A stretch of DNA of 45,695 nucleotides, from NCBI GenBank assembly GCA_003551155.1, contig PUMA01000057.1:1-45695 (forward strand). The letters run 5' to 3'. The notes under the pieces were generated by a model. The model did not search any database. It was not told where the DNA came from and saw only the letters and a program-made list of their open reading frames with translations. The translations under genes and the position numbers were made by a program. Below, piece by piece: positions 19,770 to 29,258 of this stretch. The number at the start of each line of letters is the position of its first letter. The first letter of the stretch is position 1. This DNA comes from Desulfonatronospira sp. GTDB taxonomy: Bacteria > Desulfobacterota > Desulfovibrionia > Desulfovibrionales > Desulfonatronovibrionaceae.

Positions 19770-20975
19770 ATGCCCATATTTCTGTACAAAGCCTTCACCA
19801 GAGCAGGAAGAAGGGTCAAAGGGGACCTGGATGCCCCAAGCCTGGACAGTGCCCGTAAAACACTTGAGCGGCGCGGCTTGAAAGAGATCCGGGTCAGACC
19901 CAAGCCCAGGGATATCCTGGAGGGGACTTTCCTGGAAGGGAGGGTCACTTCCAGGGACATGGTAGTATTCAGCCGTGAGTTCGCCACCCTGATCAATTCC
20001 GGTGTGCCCATCCTGCAGACCCTGGAGGTGCTTGGAGAGCAGACCGAAAACAAGATCCTTAGGCGCAAGCTGTATGAGGTCAAAAACGATATTGAAAGCG
20101 GACTGTCTCTGCATGAAAGCCTGGAGAAGCATCCTGAAGTATTTGACGACCTCTATACCAATCTGGTTCAGGCGGGAGAGGCTGCGGGCGTGCTGGACAC
20201 TGTCCTGGAACGTCTGGCCCAGTATATGGAAAAGACAGCCAGACTCAAGTCCAGGATGAAAAACGCCCTGATCTATCCCGGGGTGATCATCACTGTGGCT
20301 GCGGCAGTCATTGCCATTATCCTCATCTTTGTCATACCCACCTTTGAGGAGGTATTTGCGGATTTTGGAGAGGCTCTGCCTGCGCCTACCAGGATGGTGA
20401 TAGATCTCAGCGGTTTTGTTACGGAAAACTTTGTGTACGCACTGGCAGGGCTGTTGCTGTTTGCCCTGGGAGCAGGAATGTTCTACCGCAGTGAGCCGGG
20501 CAGGATCCTGGTGGACAGAGTGATCCTGTTTTTGCCGGTATTCGGTCCTCTTTTGCGCAAAGCAGCTGTAGCCAGGTTCAGCCGGACCATGAGCACCATG
20601 ATTTCATCCGGGGTGCCCATTTTAAGCGCCCTGGATATAGTTTCCAGGGCGACAGGCAACAGGGCTGTTGAACAGGGAGTCCTGGAGGCCAGTAAGAGCA
20701 TTACCGAGGGGCAGGGACTGGCCGGACCCCTTGAGGAAACAGGCATCTTTCCCCCCATGGTGGTTCAAATGATCTCCATAGGAGAAACTACCGGAGCCCT
20801 GGACACCATGCTGGAGAAAGCAGCTGATTTTTATGATGATCAGGTGGATGCGGCAGTGGACACTTTGACCTCGCTTCTGGAACCGGTTATGATTGTATTT
20901 TTAGGGCTCATTGTGGGCGGCCTGGTGGTGAGCATGTACCTTCCGGTTTTCCAGATAGCCGATGTGGTGGCCTAG
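19770..20975 (+). CDS. Type II/IV pilus inner-membrane platform protein (GspF/PilC family)
   Basis: 401 aa; FSREFATLINSGVPILQTLEVL, GETTGALDTMLEKAADFYDDQVDAAVDTLTSLLEPVMI. Confidence 0.93.
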   Translation: MPIFLYKAFTRAGRRVKGDLDAPSLDSARKTLERRGLKEIRVRPKPRDILEGTFLEGRVTSRDMVVFSREFATLINSGVPILQTLEVLGEQTENKILRRKLYEVKNDIESGLSLHESLEKHPEVFDDLYTNLVQAGEAAGVLDTVLERLAQYMEKTARLKSRMKNALIYPGVIITVAAAVIAIILIFVIPTFEEVFADFGEALPAPTRMVIDLSGFVTENFVYALAGLLLFALGAGMFYRSEPGRILVDRVILFLPVFGPLLRKAAVARFSRTMSTMISSGVPILSALDIVSRATGNRAVEQGVLEASKSITEGQGLAGPLEETGIFPPMVVQMISIGETTGALDTMLEKAADFYDDQVDAAVDTLTSLLEPVMIVFLGLIVGGLVVSMYLPVFQIADVVA

Positions 20976-21036
20976 CAGACCATAGAACCGAGGGCAGAGG
21001 GCAGAAAAGCCTGAGATCCAGGATAGTTCAGATCAA

Positions 21037-21120
21037 AAAATCCCACAAGGATCAAGATGGTTATAGGAGATAACCGGGATTTTGCCTTAAACCATAACAG
21101 GTTATACAGATAACCATAAC
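21037..21120. repeat. Two GGTTAT-n4/5-ATAACC hairpins; the first nested within AAAATCCC/GGGATTTT arms
   Basis: ggttataggagataacc 21059-21075 and ggttatacagataacc 21100-21115. Confidence 0.6.
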
Positions 21121-21130
21121 TAAACTAGTT

Positions 21131-21261
21131 TTCATCCGGAAACGGTTCTTTTTCCTTTTGGCTGCGTCAATCTGCACAATTCTTCGTCAACGTATGAAGA
21201 TACGTCTCCTCATAATTGCTTGATTTTCTTGCCAAAAGAAAAAACTCCTCATTTCCGGAAA
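21131..21261. repeat. About 130-bp imperfect palindrome with inner perfect hairpin CGTAT-GAAG-ATACG
   Basis: Outer arms TCCGGAAAcggttcTTTTTCCTTTTGGC and GCCAAAAGAAAAAActcctcaTTTCCGGA; inner hairpin 21191-21204. Confidence 0.65.
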
Positions 21262-21343
21262 GAAAACCGATAGCTTCAGCATCCGGAAATAAAGAATTTC
21301 CGGACGGAAACTAACTAACAGCTCTCAAGTCAGGGAGGAAACG

Positions 21344-22369
21344 ATGAGCAGGAATCCGGTTGTTGCCGTTGTAGGAGCTACAGGCGCTGTGGGCAGGGAG
21401 ATGCTGAAGATTCTGGCGGAAAGGGATTTTCCGGCCAGGGAAGTTATACCCATGGCCTCGGCCAGATCTGCGGGGAGCAGGCTGGAGTTCAAGGGCGGCG
21501 AACTCACCGTGCAGGAATTGACCGAGGACTCCTTCAGGGGCATTGACCTGGCCATATTTTCCGCAGGAGGAGCTACTTCGGAAAAATTCGCCCCCATTGC
21601 AGCAGGCAGGGGCTGCGTTGTGGTAGACAACTCCAGTGCCTGGCGCATGGATCCCCAGGTTCCCCTGGTTGTACCCGAAGTCAATCCAAGTGATCTTGAA
21701 AGGCATCAGGGAATCATTGCCACCCCCAACTGCTCCACCATCCAGATGGTGGTGGTGTTAAAGCCCCTTCACGATGTGGGTACAATCAGGCGGGTGGTGG
21801 CATCCACTTATCAGGCCGTATCCGGTTCCGGTCAAGAGGCCGTCAGGGAACTGGAAACCCAGGTCAAGCAGCTGTTTTCCATGCAGGAAGTACACCCGGA
21901 GGTCTATCCCTACCAGATTGCCTTCAACTGTCTGCCCCATATTGATGCTTTTCTGGACAACGGCTACACCAAGGAAGAAATGAAAATGGTTAATGAGACC
22001 GTCAAGATCATGGGGGACGAAAATATAAAAGTAACCGTAACCACGGTTCGGGTGCCGGTGTTTTTCGGGCACAGTGAATCCCTGAACATTCAGACCGCAT
22101 CCAGGATTACCCCGCAGGAAGCCCGGGCCATTCTCAGTCAGGCCCCCGGGGTCCAGGTCCTGGATAATCCCTCTGAAAAGCTTTACCCAATGCCCATCAC
22201 TGCCGCCGGCCGGGACGAGACCTTTGTAGGACGTATCCGCGAGGATGAGAGCACTGAAAACGCTCTGAACATGTGGGTGGTGGCGGACAATATCCGCAAG
22301 GGGGCGGCTCTGAACGCCGTTCAGATCGCAGAATTCCTTATGATCAAGGATTTGATCAGAGTGCCGTAG
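21344..22369 (+). CDS. asd: Aspartate-semialdehyde dehydrogenase
   Basis: 341 aa; VAVVGATGAVGREMLKIL, IATPNCSTIQMVV; SD gggagg. Confidence 0.95.
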   Translation: MSRNPVVAVVGATGAVGREMLKILAERDFPAREVIPMASARSAGSRLEFKGGELTVQELTEDSFRGIDLAIFSAGGATSEKFAPIAAGRGCVVVDNSSAWRMDPQVPLVVPEVNPSDLERHQGIIATPNCSTIQMVVVLKPLHDVGTIRRVVASTYQAVSGSGQEAVRELETQVKQLFSMQEVHPEVYPYQIAFNCLPHIDAFLDNGYTKEEMKMVNETVKIMGDENIKVTVTTVRVPVFFGHSESLNIQTASRITPQEARAILSQAPGVQVLDNPSEKLYPMPITAAGRDETFVGRIREDESTENALNMWVVADNIRKGAALNAVQIAEFLMIKDLIRVP

Positions 22370-22453
22370 GAATCGGATATGGGAGAAAGGACGTCGGATG
22401 TCTGAGGCCGGGGGTACCTGCCCCGGAGGATTGAAACCTGGAGAAATACACAG

Positions 22454-23395
22454 ATGGTCCAGATCGCATCAACCCAGGAATACCTGGACAAGCTCATGAG
22501 CCTCCCCCGTCCGGGAGAGGAGAACTTTTTTGCCTTCTATGATCACCGCCTGGAGATGGTCTGCACCAATCCCAGGCTCATGCTCATTCCCCTGGATGAT
22601 CACATGATCCATCGCGGGGACGGTGTCTTTGAGACGGTGAAATATCTGGGCCGCAAGGTATATCAGCTGGAAGCCCACCTGGAGCGCATGGCAAAGAACT
22701 GCCGGGCCATATTCATCCCGCCTCCGCTGCCCTGGTCCCGAATCCGGGAACTGGCCATTGAAACAGCCCGGGCAGGCAGGCAGGATGATGGATACTTAAG
22801 CCTGTTCATCGGTCGGGGTCCGGGGGGCTTCTCCATTGACTACCGCGAATGCCCCTGTCCCAGCCTTTACATTGTGGCCAGACGGTTTAATCATCTTCCC
22901 GAAAGCATGTGGGAGAAGGGCGTGCGTGCCTGCAAAGCGGACCAGCCGGCCAAACCGGGATTTATGGCCAGGATCAAGTCGGTGAACTACCTGCCCAACG
23001 TGCTTATGAAAAAGGAGGCCGTGGATAAAGACTGCGATTTTGTTCTCTGCTTCGACAACAACGGTTTTCTGGCCGAGGGCTGCATTGAAAATGTGATCAT
23101 AGTCGACCATGAAGGAAGGATTTTAGTCCCGGAACTGAACAATGCCCTTCCGGGGACAACCCTGATGCGTGCTCTGGAGCTGATCAAGGAGGAGGTGAAG
23201 TTCGTGTTCCGTCGCATTCCGGAAGGAGAGCTCTATGACGCCAGAGAGGTCATCCTTCTGGGCACTACTCTGGATGCCATGAGCATAGTCCGCTACAACG
23301 GCAAGCCTGTTCATGACGTGCGCCCCGGCCCTGTGAGCAGACGCCTGAGGGAGCTTCTGGTCCGGGATCTTGAGCAGAACGGAACAGGATTTTAG
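22454..23395 (+). CDS. Class IV PLP aminotransferase (branched-chain/D-amino acid type)
   Basis: 313 aa; MIHRGDGVFETVKYLGRKVYQLEAHLERM, FLAEGCIENVIIV, PGTTLMRALEL. Confidence 0.88.
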   Translation: MVQIASTQEYLDKLMSLPRPGEENFFAFYDHRLEMVCTNPRLMLIPLDDHMIHRGDGVFETVKYLGRKVYQLEAHLERMAKNCRAIFIPPPLPWSRIRELAIETARAGRQDDGYLSLFIGRGPGGFSIDYRECPCPSLYIVARRFNHLPESMWEKGVRACKADQPAKPGFMARIKSVNYLPNVLMKKEAVDKDCDFVLCFDNNGFLAEGCIENVIIVDHEGRILVPELNNALPGTTLMRALELIKEEVKFVFRRIPEGELYDAREVILLGTTLDAMSIVRYNGKPVHDVRPGPVSRRLRELLVRDLEQNGTGF

Positions 23396-23398
23396 GGT

Positions 23399-24451
23399 TC
23401 AGCCCATCATTTTATGATATAATAAAATGTACTGCCTGGTCATCTCTTCCAGGCTGTGCTTTTCAAGCACGTAGGCGTGTGCATCCTGAACAAGATCCCG
23501 GAACATGTCAGGCGAGCGCAGAATCTGATTCATTCTGCGGGCCAGACACATGCAGTCTCCCACCGGGCATAAAAGTCCCCGCCCCTGGACCAGTTCTTCC
23601 AGGCCCCCGGCCATGGTGGAGACTACCGGCACCCTGTATCGGAATGCTTCAAGAACGCTGCTGCCCAGACCTTCTTCACTGGAACTCATGACGAAGAGGT
23701 CGAAAACCGGGAAAAATCCTTCCAGGTTATTCTCAAAACCCATGAGCAAGTACTCTTTGTCCAGATGCAGATGAAGGATTTCCCTGCGGACCTCATCTTC
23801 CAGCTCTCCCTGGCCGAAATGGAGGAAAACAAAATTCTGGGCCGCATTTCTCCTGAGCCGGGCTACAGCCCGGACCATGGTCAGAGGGTCCTTGTGGGGG
23901 ACCAGGGCTGCAGCGCTGGCTATGATTTTTCTGTTGCCCAGATCTTTTTTCAGCTCCAGAGCTTTGCTTGCGGGGGGAAGAAGGTCTCGAGTGGTATCAA
24001 TGCAGCTGCCTATGACCAGAGGTTCCTTTCCAGGCAGAGATTCAGCCAGGATTTGTTTAATAGCTCCGGAAATGGCCACCACCTGGTCAGTAAACAGGTA
24101 TTTGAACCGGGCCGCAGTGCCTTTTGGCCTGAAATCCACTCTCCTGGTGTAGACAACTCTGCGCCTGTGCCCGGGCTTGCTGAGCACAGCCAGGCTCTGG
24201 GCCCGGCTGGTCTGGGCATGCAGCAGATCATAGTCTCTTCCGTGAGCCAGGAGAAATTTATATGCTGCCACCTGGTTTTTGACCGGGATTACCGGCAGCA
24301 TCAACTCCTTGGACTTTTGAGCCAGGGGATGGCCGTCCAGGCAAAGAAGTCTTGCATCCAGCCGTTCCCGGATCAGGCCTTTCATGGTCAGCAGGGTTTG
24401 CCGCTCGCCACCGCGCCAGGTTTTTTCAGTATTGATCTGCAGGATTTTCAT
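23399..24451 (-). CDS. Glycosyltransferase family 4-like
   Basis: ATG 24451 gives MKILQINTEKTWRGGERQTLLTMKGL...; SSSEEGLGSSVLEAFRYRVPVVST. The track ORF's upstream extension runs across a tRNA gene. Confidence 0.9.
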   Translation of the reverse strand: MKILQINTEKTWRGGERQTLLTMKGLIRERLDARLLCLDGHPLAQKSKELMLPVIPVKNQVAAYKFLLAHGRDYDLLHAQTSRAQSLAVLSKPGHRRRVVYTRRVDFRPKGTAARFKYLFTDQVVAISGAIKQILAESLPGKEPLVIGSCIDTTRDLLPPASKALELKKDLGNRKIIASAAALVPHKDPLTMVRAVARLRRNAAQNFVFLHFGQGELEDEVRREILHLHLDKEYLLMGFENNLEGFFPVFDLFVMSSSEEGLGSSVLEAFRYRVPVVSTMAGGLEELVQGRGLLCPVGDCMCLARRMNQILRSPDMFRDLVQDAHAYVLEKHSLEEMTRQYILLYHKMMG

Positions 24452-24533
24452 GCCGGAGAGAAGAGCCTGGGCCCGGATGAGCCTGGCCGGAAGGCTGGTG
24501 ATGGGCCTGTTTTCGGGCAAAAGATTGTCAGGT

Positions 24534-24628
24534 TGGCGGAGAGGGAGGGATTTGAACCCTCGATGGAGGTTTTGGCCCCCATACTCGCTTAGCAGGCGAG
24601 CGCCTTCAGCCGGCTCGGCCACCTCTCC
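24534..24628 (-). tRNA. tRNA-Ser (anticodon GCT), CCA encoded
   Basis: GGAGAGGTGGCCGAGCCGGCTGAAGGCGCTCGCCTGCTAAGCGAG...GGTTCAAATCCCTCCCTCTCCGCCA; 7-bp acceptor stem, long variable arm. Confidence 0.97.
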
Positions 24629-24687
24629 GTTGACCGCCGGCTCGGGAATCTTGGAGATTGTCCCGAATCCTGCGGCTTTAAAATAAA

Positions 24688-24716
24688 AAAATAACCAAAC
24701 GAGGAGCATGCGTCAA
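24688..24716 (-). promoter_or_regulatory. Sigma70-type promoter for tRNA-Ser
   Basis: TTGACG - 17 nt - TATTTT. Confidence 0.6.
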
Positions 24717-24725
24717 CCTAATTAT

Positions 24726-24755
24726 TTGACATTTGTCCAGCGCCATACTTACTAT
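24726..24755 (+). promoter_or_regulatory. Sigma70-type promoter upstream of the alaC-hom-apgM run
   Basis: TTGACA (24726-24731) - 18 nt - TACTAT (24750-24755). Confidence 0.5.
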
Positions 24756-24797
24756 TATTTATTGTGCCGTGATCATTGTAAACATGCCTGCTGTGTC

Positions 24798-24880
24798 CAG
24801 TGCTTTACTCTTTTGGCCGGACCCTGCCAAAAGCCTTTTCACCGTTTAGAAGTGACAGGTAGAGCACTGTTTTTGTCTTT
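24798..24880 (+). ncRNA. Candidate structured leader / attenuator (three-way junction followed by U-tract)
   Basis: Outer stem CAGTGCT/AGCACTG (24798-24804/24863-24869), arm TTTTGGC/GCCAAAA (24811-24817/24826-24832), arm TCAC/GTGA (24839-24842/24852-24855), then TTTTTGTCTTTTT. Confidence 0.45.
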
Positions 24881-24953
24881 TTGAACATTTTGAGGTAACC
24901 GTTAAAACCGTTAAGGGTCATTTTACAGAAAATATATATTGCAGGAGCAGTCC

Positions 24954-26126
24954 ATGGCTGAATTTACACGAATCAACAGACTACCGCCCTATGTTTTTGC
25001 CATAGTCAACGAACTCAAGATGCAGCTGCGCCGTCAGGGCGAGGATATAGTGGACCTGGGAATGGGCAATCCTGATCTGGCTACTCCCAGGCACATTGTG
25101 GACAAGCTTGTGGAGGCTGCGGGCAAGGGAGTCAATCACAGGTATTCAGCCTCCAAAGGCATTCCCAACCTGCGCAAGGCCATCTGCGACTGGGACAGAA
25201 GGCGCTATGACGTTCATCTGGACCCGGAATCAGAGGCCATAGCCACCATGGGAGCCAAGGAAGGCCTCTCCCATCTGGCCCTGGCCATGCTCAGCCCCGG
25301 GGACGTGGTTTTTGCCCAGGATCCCACCTATCCCATTCATCCCTACTCGGCCATTATTGCCGGGGCAGACGTGCGCAGGATACCCATCGGTCTGGACCGC
25401 GACTTCTTTGAGGATCTCCTGACCGCCACCAGGCAGACCTGGCCCATGCCCAAACTGCTGATAATCTGCTATCCGCACAATCCTACCACTGCGGTGGTGG
25501 AACAGGGTTTCTTCCAGAAAATCGTGGACTTTGCCAGTGAACACAAACTGTATGTAATTCACGATCTGGCCTATGCTGATCTCTGCTTTGACGGGTACAG
25601 GGCACCCAGTATCCTGGAGATTCCCGGAGCCAAGGACGTAGCGGTGGAGTTCTTTTCCATGTCCAAGAGCTATTCCATGCCCGGATGGCGCATGGGCTTC
25701 TGCTGCGGCAACAAGGCCATGGTTCACGCCCTGACCAGGATAAAGAGCTACCTGGATTACGGCATTTTTCAACCCATTCAGATAGCGTCCATCATCGCTC
25801 TCAACGGTCCTCAGGACTGCGTGCACGAGATCGTGGACATATACAGGGACCGCAGGGATGCCCTGGTGGAGGGTTTGAACCGCATCGGCTGGAGCCTGGA
25901 AAAGCCCAGGGCCACCATGTTTGTCTGGGCCAGGATACCTGAAGAATTCAGCAAAATGGGCTCAGTGGAATTTTCCAAGTTGCTTCTGCAGGAAGGCAAA
26001 GTTGCCGTGTCCCCGGGGCTGGGATTCGGGCATTACGGAGATGACCATGTCCGCTTTGCCCTGGTGGAGAACAGACACCGCATCAACCAGGCTCTCCGGG
26101 GCATAAAGAAGGTGCTGGGAGGATAA
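24954..26126 (+). CDS. AlaC-like / LL-DAP-type class I aminotransferase
   Basis: [22 protein letters not shown]...; [27 protein letters not shown] (PLP lysine). Confidence 0.9.
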   Translation: MAEFTRINRLPPYVFAIVNELKMQLRRQGEDIVDLGMGNPDLATPRHIVDKLVEAAGKGVNHRYSASKGIPNLRKAICDWDRRRYDVHLDPESEAIATMGAKEGLSHLALAMLSPGDVVFAQDPTYPIHPYSAIIAGADVRRIPIGLDRDFFEDLLTATRQTWPMPKLLIICYPHNPTTAVVEQGFFQKIVDFASEHKLYVIHDLAYADLCFDGYRAPSILEIPGAKDVAVEFFSMSKSYSMPGWRMGFCCGNKAMVHALTRIKSYLDYGIFQPIQIASIIALNGPQDCVHEIVDIYRDRRDALVEGLNRIGWSLEKPRATMFVWARIPEEFSKMGSVEFSKLLLQEGKVAVSPGLGFGHYGDDHVRFALVENRHRINQALRGIKKVLGG

Positions 26127-26128
26127 AG

Positions 26129-27427
26129 GTGCAAAAAAAGGTGATCAACCTCGGTCTGGCCGGATTTGGAACAGTGGGCACAGGACTGGCCAGAATCATC
26201 CAGGAGAACAGTAACTGGATCAGGAGAAGACTTGGAAAGGAGCTGAAAATCCTCAAGATCCTGGTCCGGGACCTCGAAAAAAAACGCACTTTTCTTCCCG
26301 GGCCGGAAACAGAAATGACTGCTGATCTTGAAGATCTGGTCCATGATCCGGATGTGGACATTGTGGTGGAACTCATGGGGGGGGTTGAAACAGCCCATGA
26401 GGTGATCACCCGCGCCCTCAGGGAGAAAAAGCACGTGGTCACCGCCAACAAGGCCCTGCTGGCAGAAAGGGGCAACGAGCTCTTCTCTCTGGCTTATGAG
26501 CAGGAAATGGGGCTTTATTACGAAGCAAGCGTGGCCGGGGGCATCCCAGTGGTCCAGACCCTGAAGGAAAGCCTTTCCGGCGACAGGATACGTTCTCTGA
26601 CCGGGATACTTAACGGCACAGCCAATTTCATCCTGACCGAGATGACCCACAAGGGACTGGATTTTGCCACTGCCCTGCAGGCGGCCAAGGACCTGGGATA
26701 TGCAGAGGCAGATCCTTCCCTGGACATTGACGGCATTGACTCTGCTCACAAGCTGGTGATGCTCATCCGTCTGGCCCACGGAAGGGATTATTCCCTGAAT
26801 CTCCTGCCCGTGGAGGGCATTGCCCGGGTCAGGGCCATGGATATATCCCTGGCAGGTGAGTTTGGATACAAGATCAAGCTGATTGCCCAGGTCAGGGAAA
26901 AATCAGGCCATCTCCAGGCCGGGGTTTTTCCGGCCCTTCTTCCTGAGGAACATATTCTGGCTAAGGTTGACGGTCCTTTCAACTCCGTTCTGATCCACGG
27001 CAATGCAGTGGGTCAGGTCATGCTGTACGGTCAGGGGGCAGGAGATCTGCCCACGGGCAGTGCAGTGCTGTCCGATGTCCTGTCCCTGGCCAGGGACAAT
27101 GCAGTGCCCAACAATACCGGATTCCTGGAAAAGATCCTGCCCAAAGCAGACATTGTAAAGCCCGAACTTGCGGTTTCCAGGCACTATTTCCGTTTTACCG
27201 CCCAGGATAAGCCGGGAGTTCTGGCTGCAGTGGCCGGGGTCATGAGCGAACACGACATCAGCATAGCCCAGGTGGTTCAAAAACAGGAACTTCCAGGCGG
27301 AGCAGGAGTACCCATTGTCTTTCTGACCCACAAGGCTCAGCTCAGCGCCGTACGCAGGGCCCTGGAGATTATTGACAGGTTTGATTTTATCACTGCTTCT
27401 GCTGTTCATTACCGGATTCTGGGGTAA
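26129..27427 (+). CDS. hom: Homoserine dehydrogenase
   Basis: 432 aa, GTG start; GLAGFGTVGTGLARII, GGIPVVQTLKESLSGDRIRSLTGILNGTANFILTEM, C-terminal ACT domain. Confidence 0.95.
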   Translation: MQKKVINLGLAGFGTVGTGLARIIQENSNWIRRRLGKELKILKILVRDLEKKRTFLPGPETEMTADLEDLVHDPDVDIVVELMGGVETAHEVITRALREKKHVVTANKALLAERGNELFSLAYEQEMGLYYEASVAGGIPVVQTLKESLSGDRIRSLTGILNGTANFILTEMTHKGLDFATALQAAKDLGYAEADPSLDIDGIDSAHKLVMLIRLAHGRDYSLNLLPVEGIARVRAMDISLAGEFGYKIKLIAQVREKSGHLQAGVFPALLPEEHILAKVDGPFNSVLIHGNAVGQVMLYGQGAGDLPTGSAVLSDVLSLARDNAVPNNTGFLEKILPKADIVKPELAVSRHYFRFTAQDKPGVLAAVAGVMSEHDISIAQVVQKQELPGGAGVPIVFLTHKAQLSAVRRALEIIDRFDFITASAVHYRILG

Positions 27428-27453
27428 CCTGACAGTTTTCATGGGGGAGTGTA

Positions 27454-28647
27454 ATGACCAAGGTCGTGTTGCTGGTGGCTGACGGAATGGGGGACTGGCC
27501 TCTGGAGGAGCTGGACGGAAAAACCCCCCTGGAGGCGGCCTACACCCCAGGCATGGACTTCCTGGCCCCGGTCTCCAGAACGGGACTGTGTCAGACTATT
27601 CCCGGACACATGCCCCCGGGATCGGACATAGCCAACATGAGCCTTCTGGGTTATGATCCGGCCAGATACCACACCGGCCGAGGACCCATCGAGGCAGTGG
27701 CCATGGGTCTTGAAACGGCTGAAGACGATCTTATCTGGCGCTGCAATCTGGTAAGCTTAAGCGGGCTGTCGTCGGCAGGAAAAATGCTGGATTATGCAGC
27801 CGGCCACATCCCTACCAGGGAGGCTGTAGAACTTATCAGACTTTTGCAGGAGATGCTCATCGGTTCAGAGTTCTTTTTTTATCCGGGAGTGCAGTACCGC
27901 CATATACTTATTCAGAAGAAAGGCCTTGTTACCGGTGCTGCCGGGCTGAACATAACGCCTCCGCACGACCTTCTGGACCGGAACATTGCCAGGGACATTG
28001 AAGCCTATAAGTCTTATCCTCCCCTCTGGGAGATTGTCCGGGAGGCTGCACGGATTCTGCAGCGGGAAGAAAACAAAACAAGGGCCGGGTTTATCTGGCC
28101 CTGGGGCCAGGGAGGACCCTTAAGGCTGCCGGAGTTTTCTGAAAGGTTTTTCATGCATGGAGCAGTGATTTCCGCAGTGGATCTGATCAAGGGGCTGGGC
28201 AGGGCTGCAGGCCTGAAAGCAATAGATGTACCGGGGGCAACCGGGCTTCTTGACACCAATTACCAGGGGAAACTCAATGCTGCCAAATCTTTTCTGCAGG
28301 CCGGGGATTTTCTGCTGGTTCACCTGGAAGCCCCGGATGAATGCGGACATATGGGTCGTGTTCAGGACAAGGTGGAGGCCATTGCCCGTTTTGACCGGCA
28401 TATTGTCATTCCTCTGCTGGAATACCTGCAGGGCACGGACTTTATCATGATAGTCTGCTGCGACCATCTGACCCCCATAAAGCTGCGCACCCATACCCCG
28501 GACCCGGTGCCTTTCCTGGTGTACAACAGCAGAAAAAAGGCTTCAGGTCCAGGAGCGTTCTCTGAAAATGAGGCCGCCAGGACCGGTCTCTTCCTGAAAA
28601 GGGGCTTTGATCTTCTGCCTTATGCCCTGGATCGGATAAAAATATGA
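27454..28647 (+). CDS. ApgM-family cofactor-independent phosphoglycerate mutase homologue; possible homoserine kinase
   Basis: 397 aa; VLLVADGMGDWPLEELDGKTPLEAAYTPGMD, PPGSDIANMSLLGYDP; directly follows hom. Confidence 0.88.
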   Translation: MTKVVLLVADGMGDWPLEELDGKTPLEAAYTPGMDFLAPVSRTGLCQTIPGHMPPGSDIANMSLLGYDPARYHTGRGPIEAVAMGLETAEDDLIWRCNLVSLSGLSSAGKMLDYAAGHIPTREAVELIRLLQEMLIGSEFFFYPGVQYRHILIQKKGLVTGAAGLNITPPHDLLDRNIARDIEAYKSYPPLWEIVREAARILQREENKTRAGFIWPWGQGGPLRLPEFSERFFMHGAVISAVDLIKGLGRAAGLKAIDVPGATGLLDTNYQGKLNAAKSFLQAGDFLLVHLEAPDECGHMGRVQDKVEAIARFDRHIVIPLLEYLQGTDFIMIVCCDHLTPIKLRTHTPDPVPFLVYNSRKKASGPGAFSENEAARTGLFLKRGFDLLPYALDRIKI

Positions 28648-29066
28648 TCAGGCCCGCTTTAGAGTTTCCAGTTCCCCAGACTCTTCATCCTCACCGGGTT
28701 TCCTATGGAGAGACTGACGCCATGGGCGTGGTGTACTACGCCAACTACCTGCACTGGTTCGAAATGGCCAGGAGCACCTATATCCGGGAACGAGGGATCA
28801 GCTACAATGAAATCGAGGCCGGGGGGACCTTTCTTCCGGTCACCGAGGCCTGGTGCCGGTATCTGGCTCCATGCGGTTTTGATGACCTGGTCTTTATCCG
28901 GGCCGGGATAAGCAAGTGGGGCCGGGCATCTTTTGTGTTTACGTACGAGGTGCTGAATGACGTGCAGGATCAGGTTCTGACCCTGGGCCGGACCAGCCAT
29001 GTATGCATGAGCCGGGAGGGAAGGCCGGTCCGTGTGCCAGCCTGGCTCAGGAAGATGTGCTCTTGA
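28644..29066 (+). CDS. YbgC-like 4-hydroxybenzoyl-CoA thioesterase family protein
   Basis: HRVSYGETDAMGVVYYANYLHWFEMARSTYIRERG. Confidence 0.92.
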   Translation: MIRPALEFPVPQTLHPHRVSYGETDAMGVVYYANYLHWFEMARSTYIRERGISYNEIEAGGTFLPVTEAWCRYLAPCGFDDLVFIRAGISKWGRASFVFTYEVLNDVQDQVLTLGRTSHVCMSREGRPVRVPAWLRKMCS

Positions 29067-29258
29067 GCATCAAAGTTTCTGGAATCCTGGATTCAGGGAG
29101 AAAAAGGCATGGCTCGGGTCCTCTGGCACGAATCAGTAAAATACTCTGCACGGAGGCCCCTTCAGAGTCCAGTTGGCCGGTAACGACCTTTCATGTCTAT
29201 GGCTCTTCCTGGGCTGGATTATGCTGACAACAGTCTGCAGAGATTTTGAATTCCCACT

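Noticed and set aside
24784-24849. 21-aa leader peptide (MPAVSSALLFWPDPAKSLFTV) in the alaC leader
   Set aside because: No SD and no run of regulatory codons; likely chance
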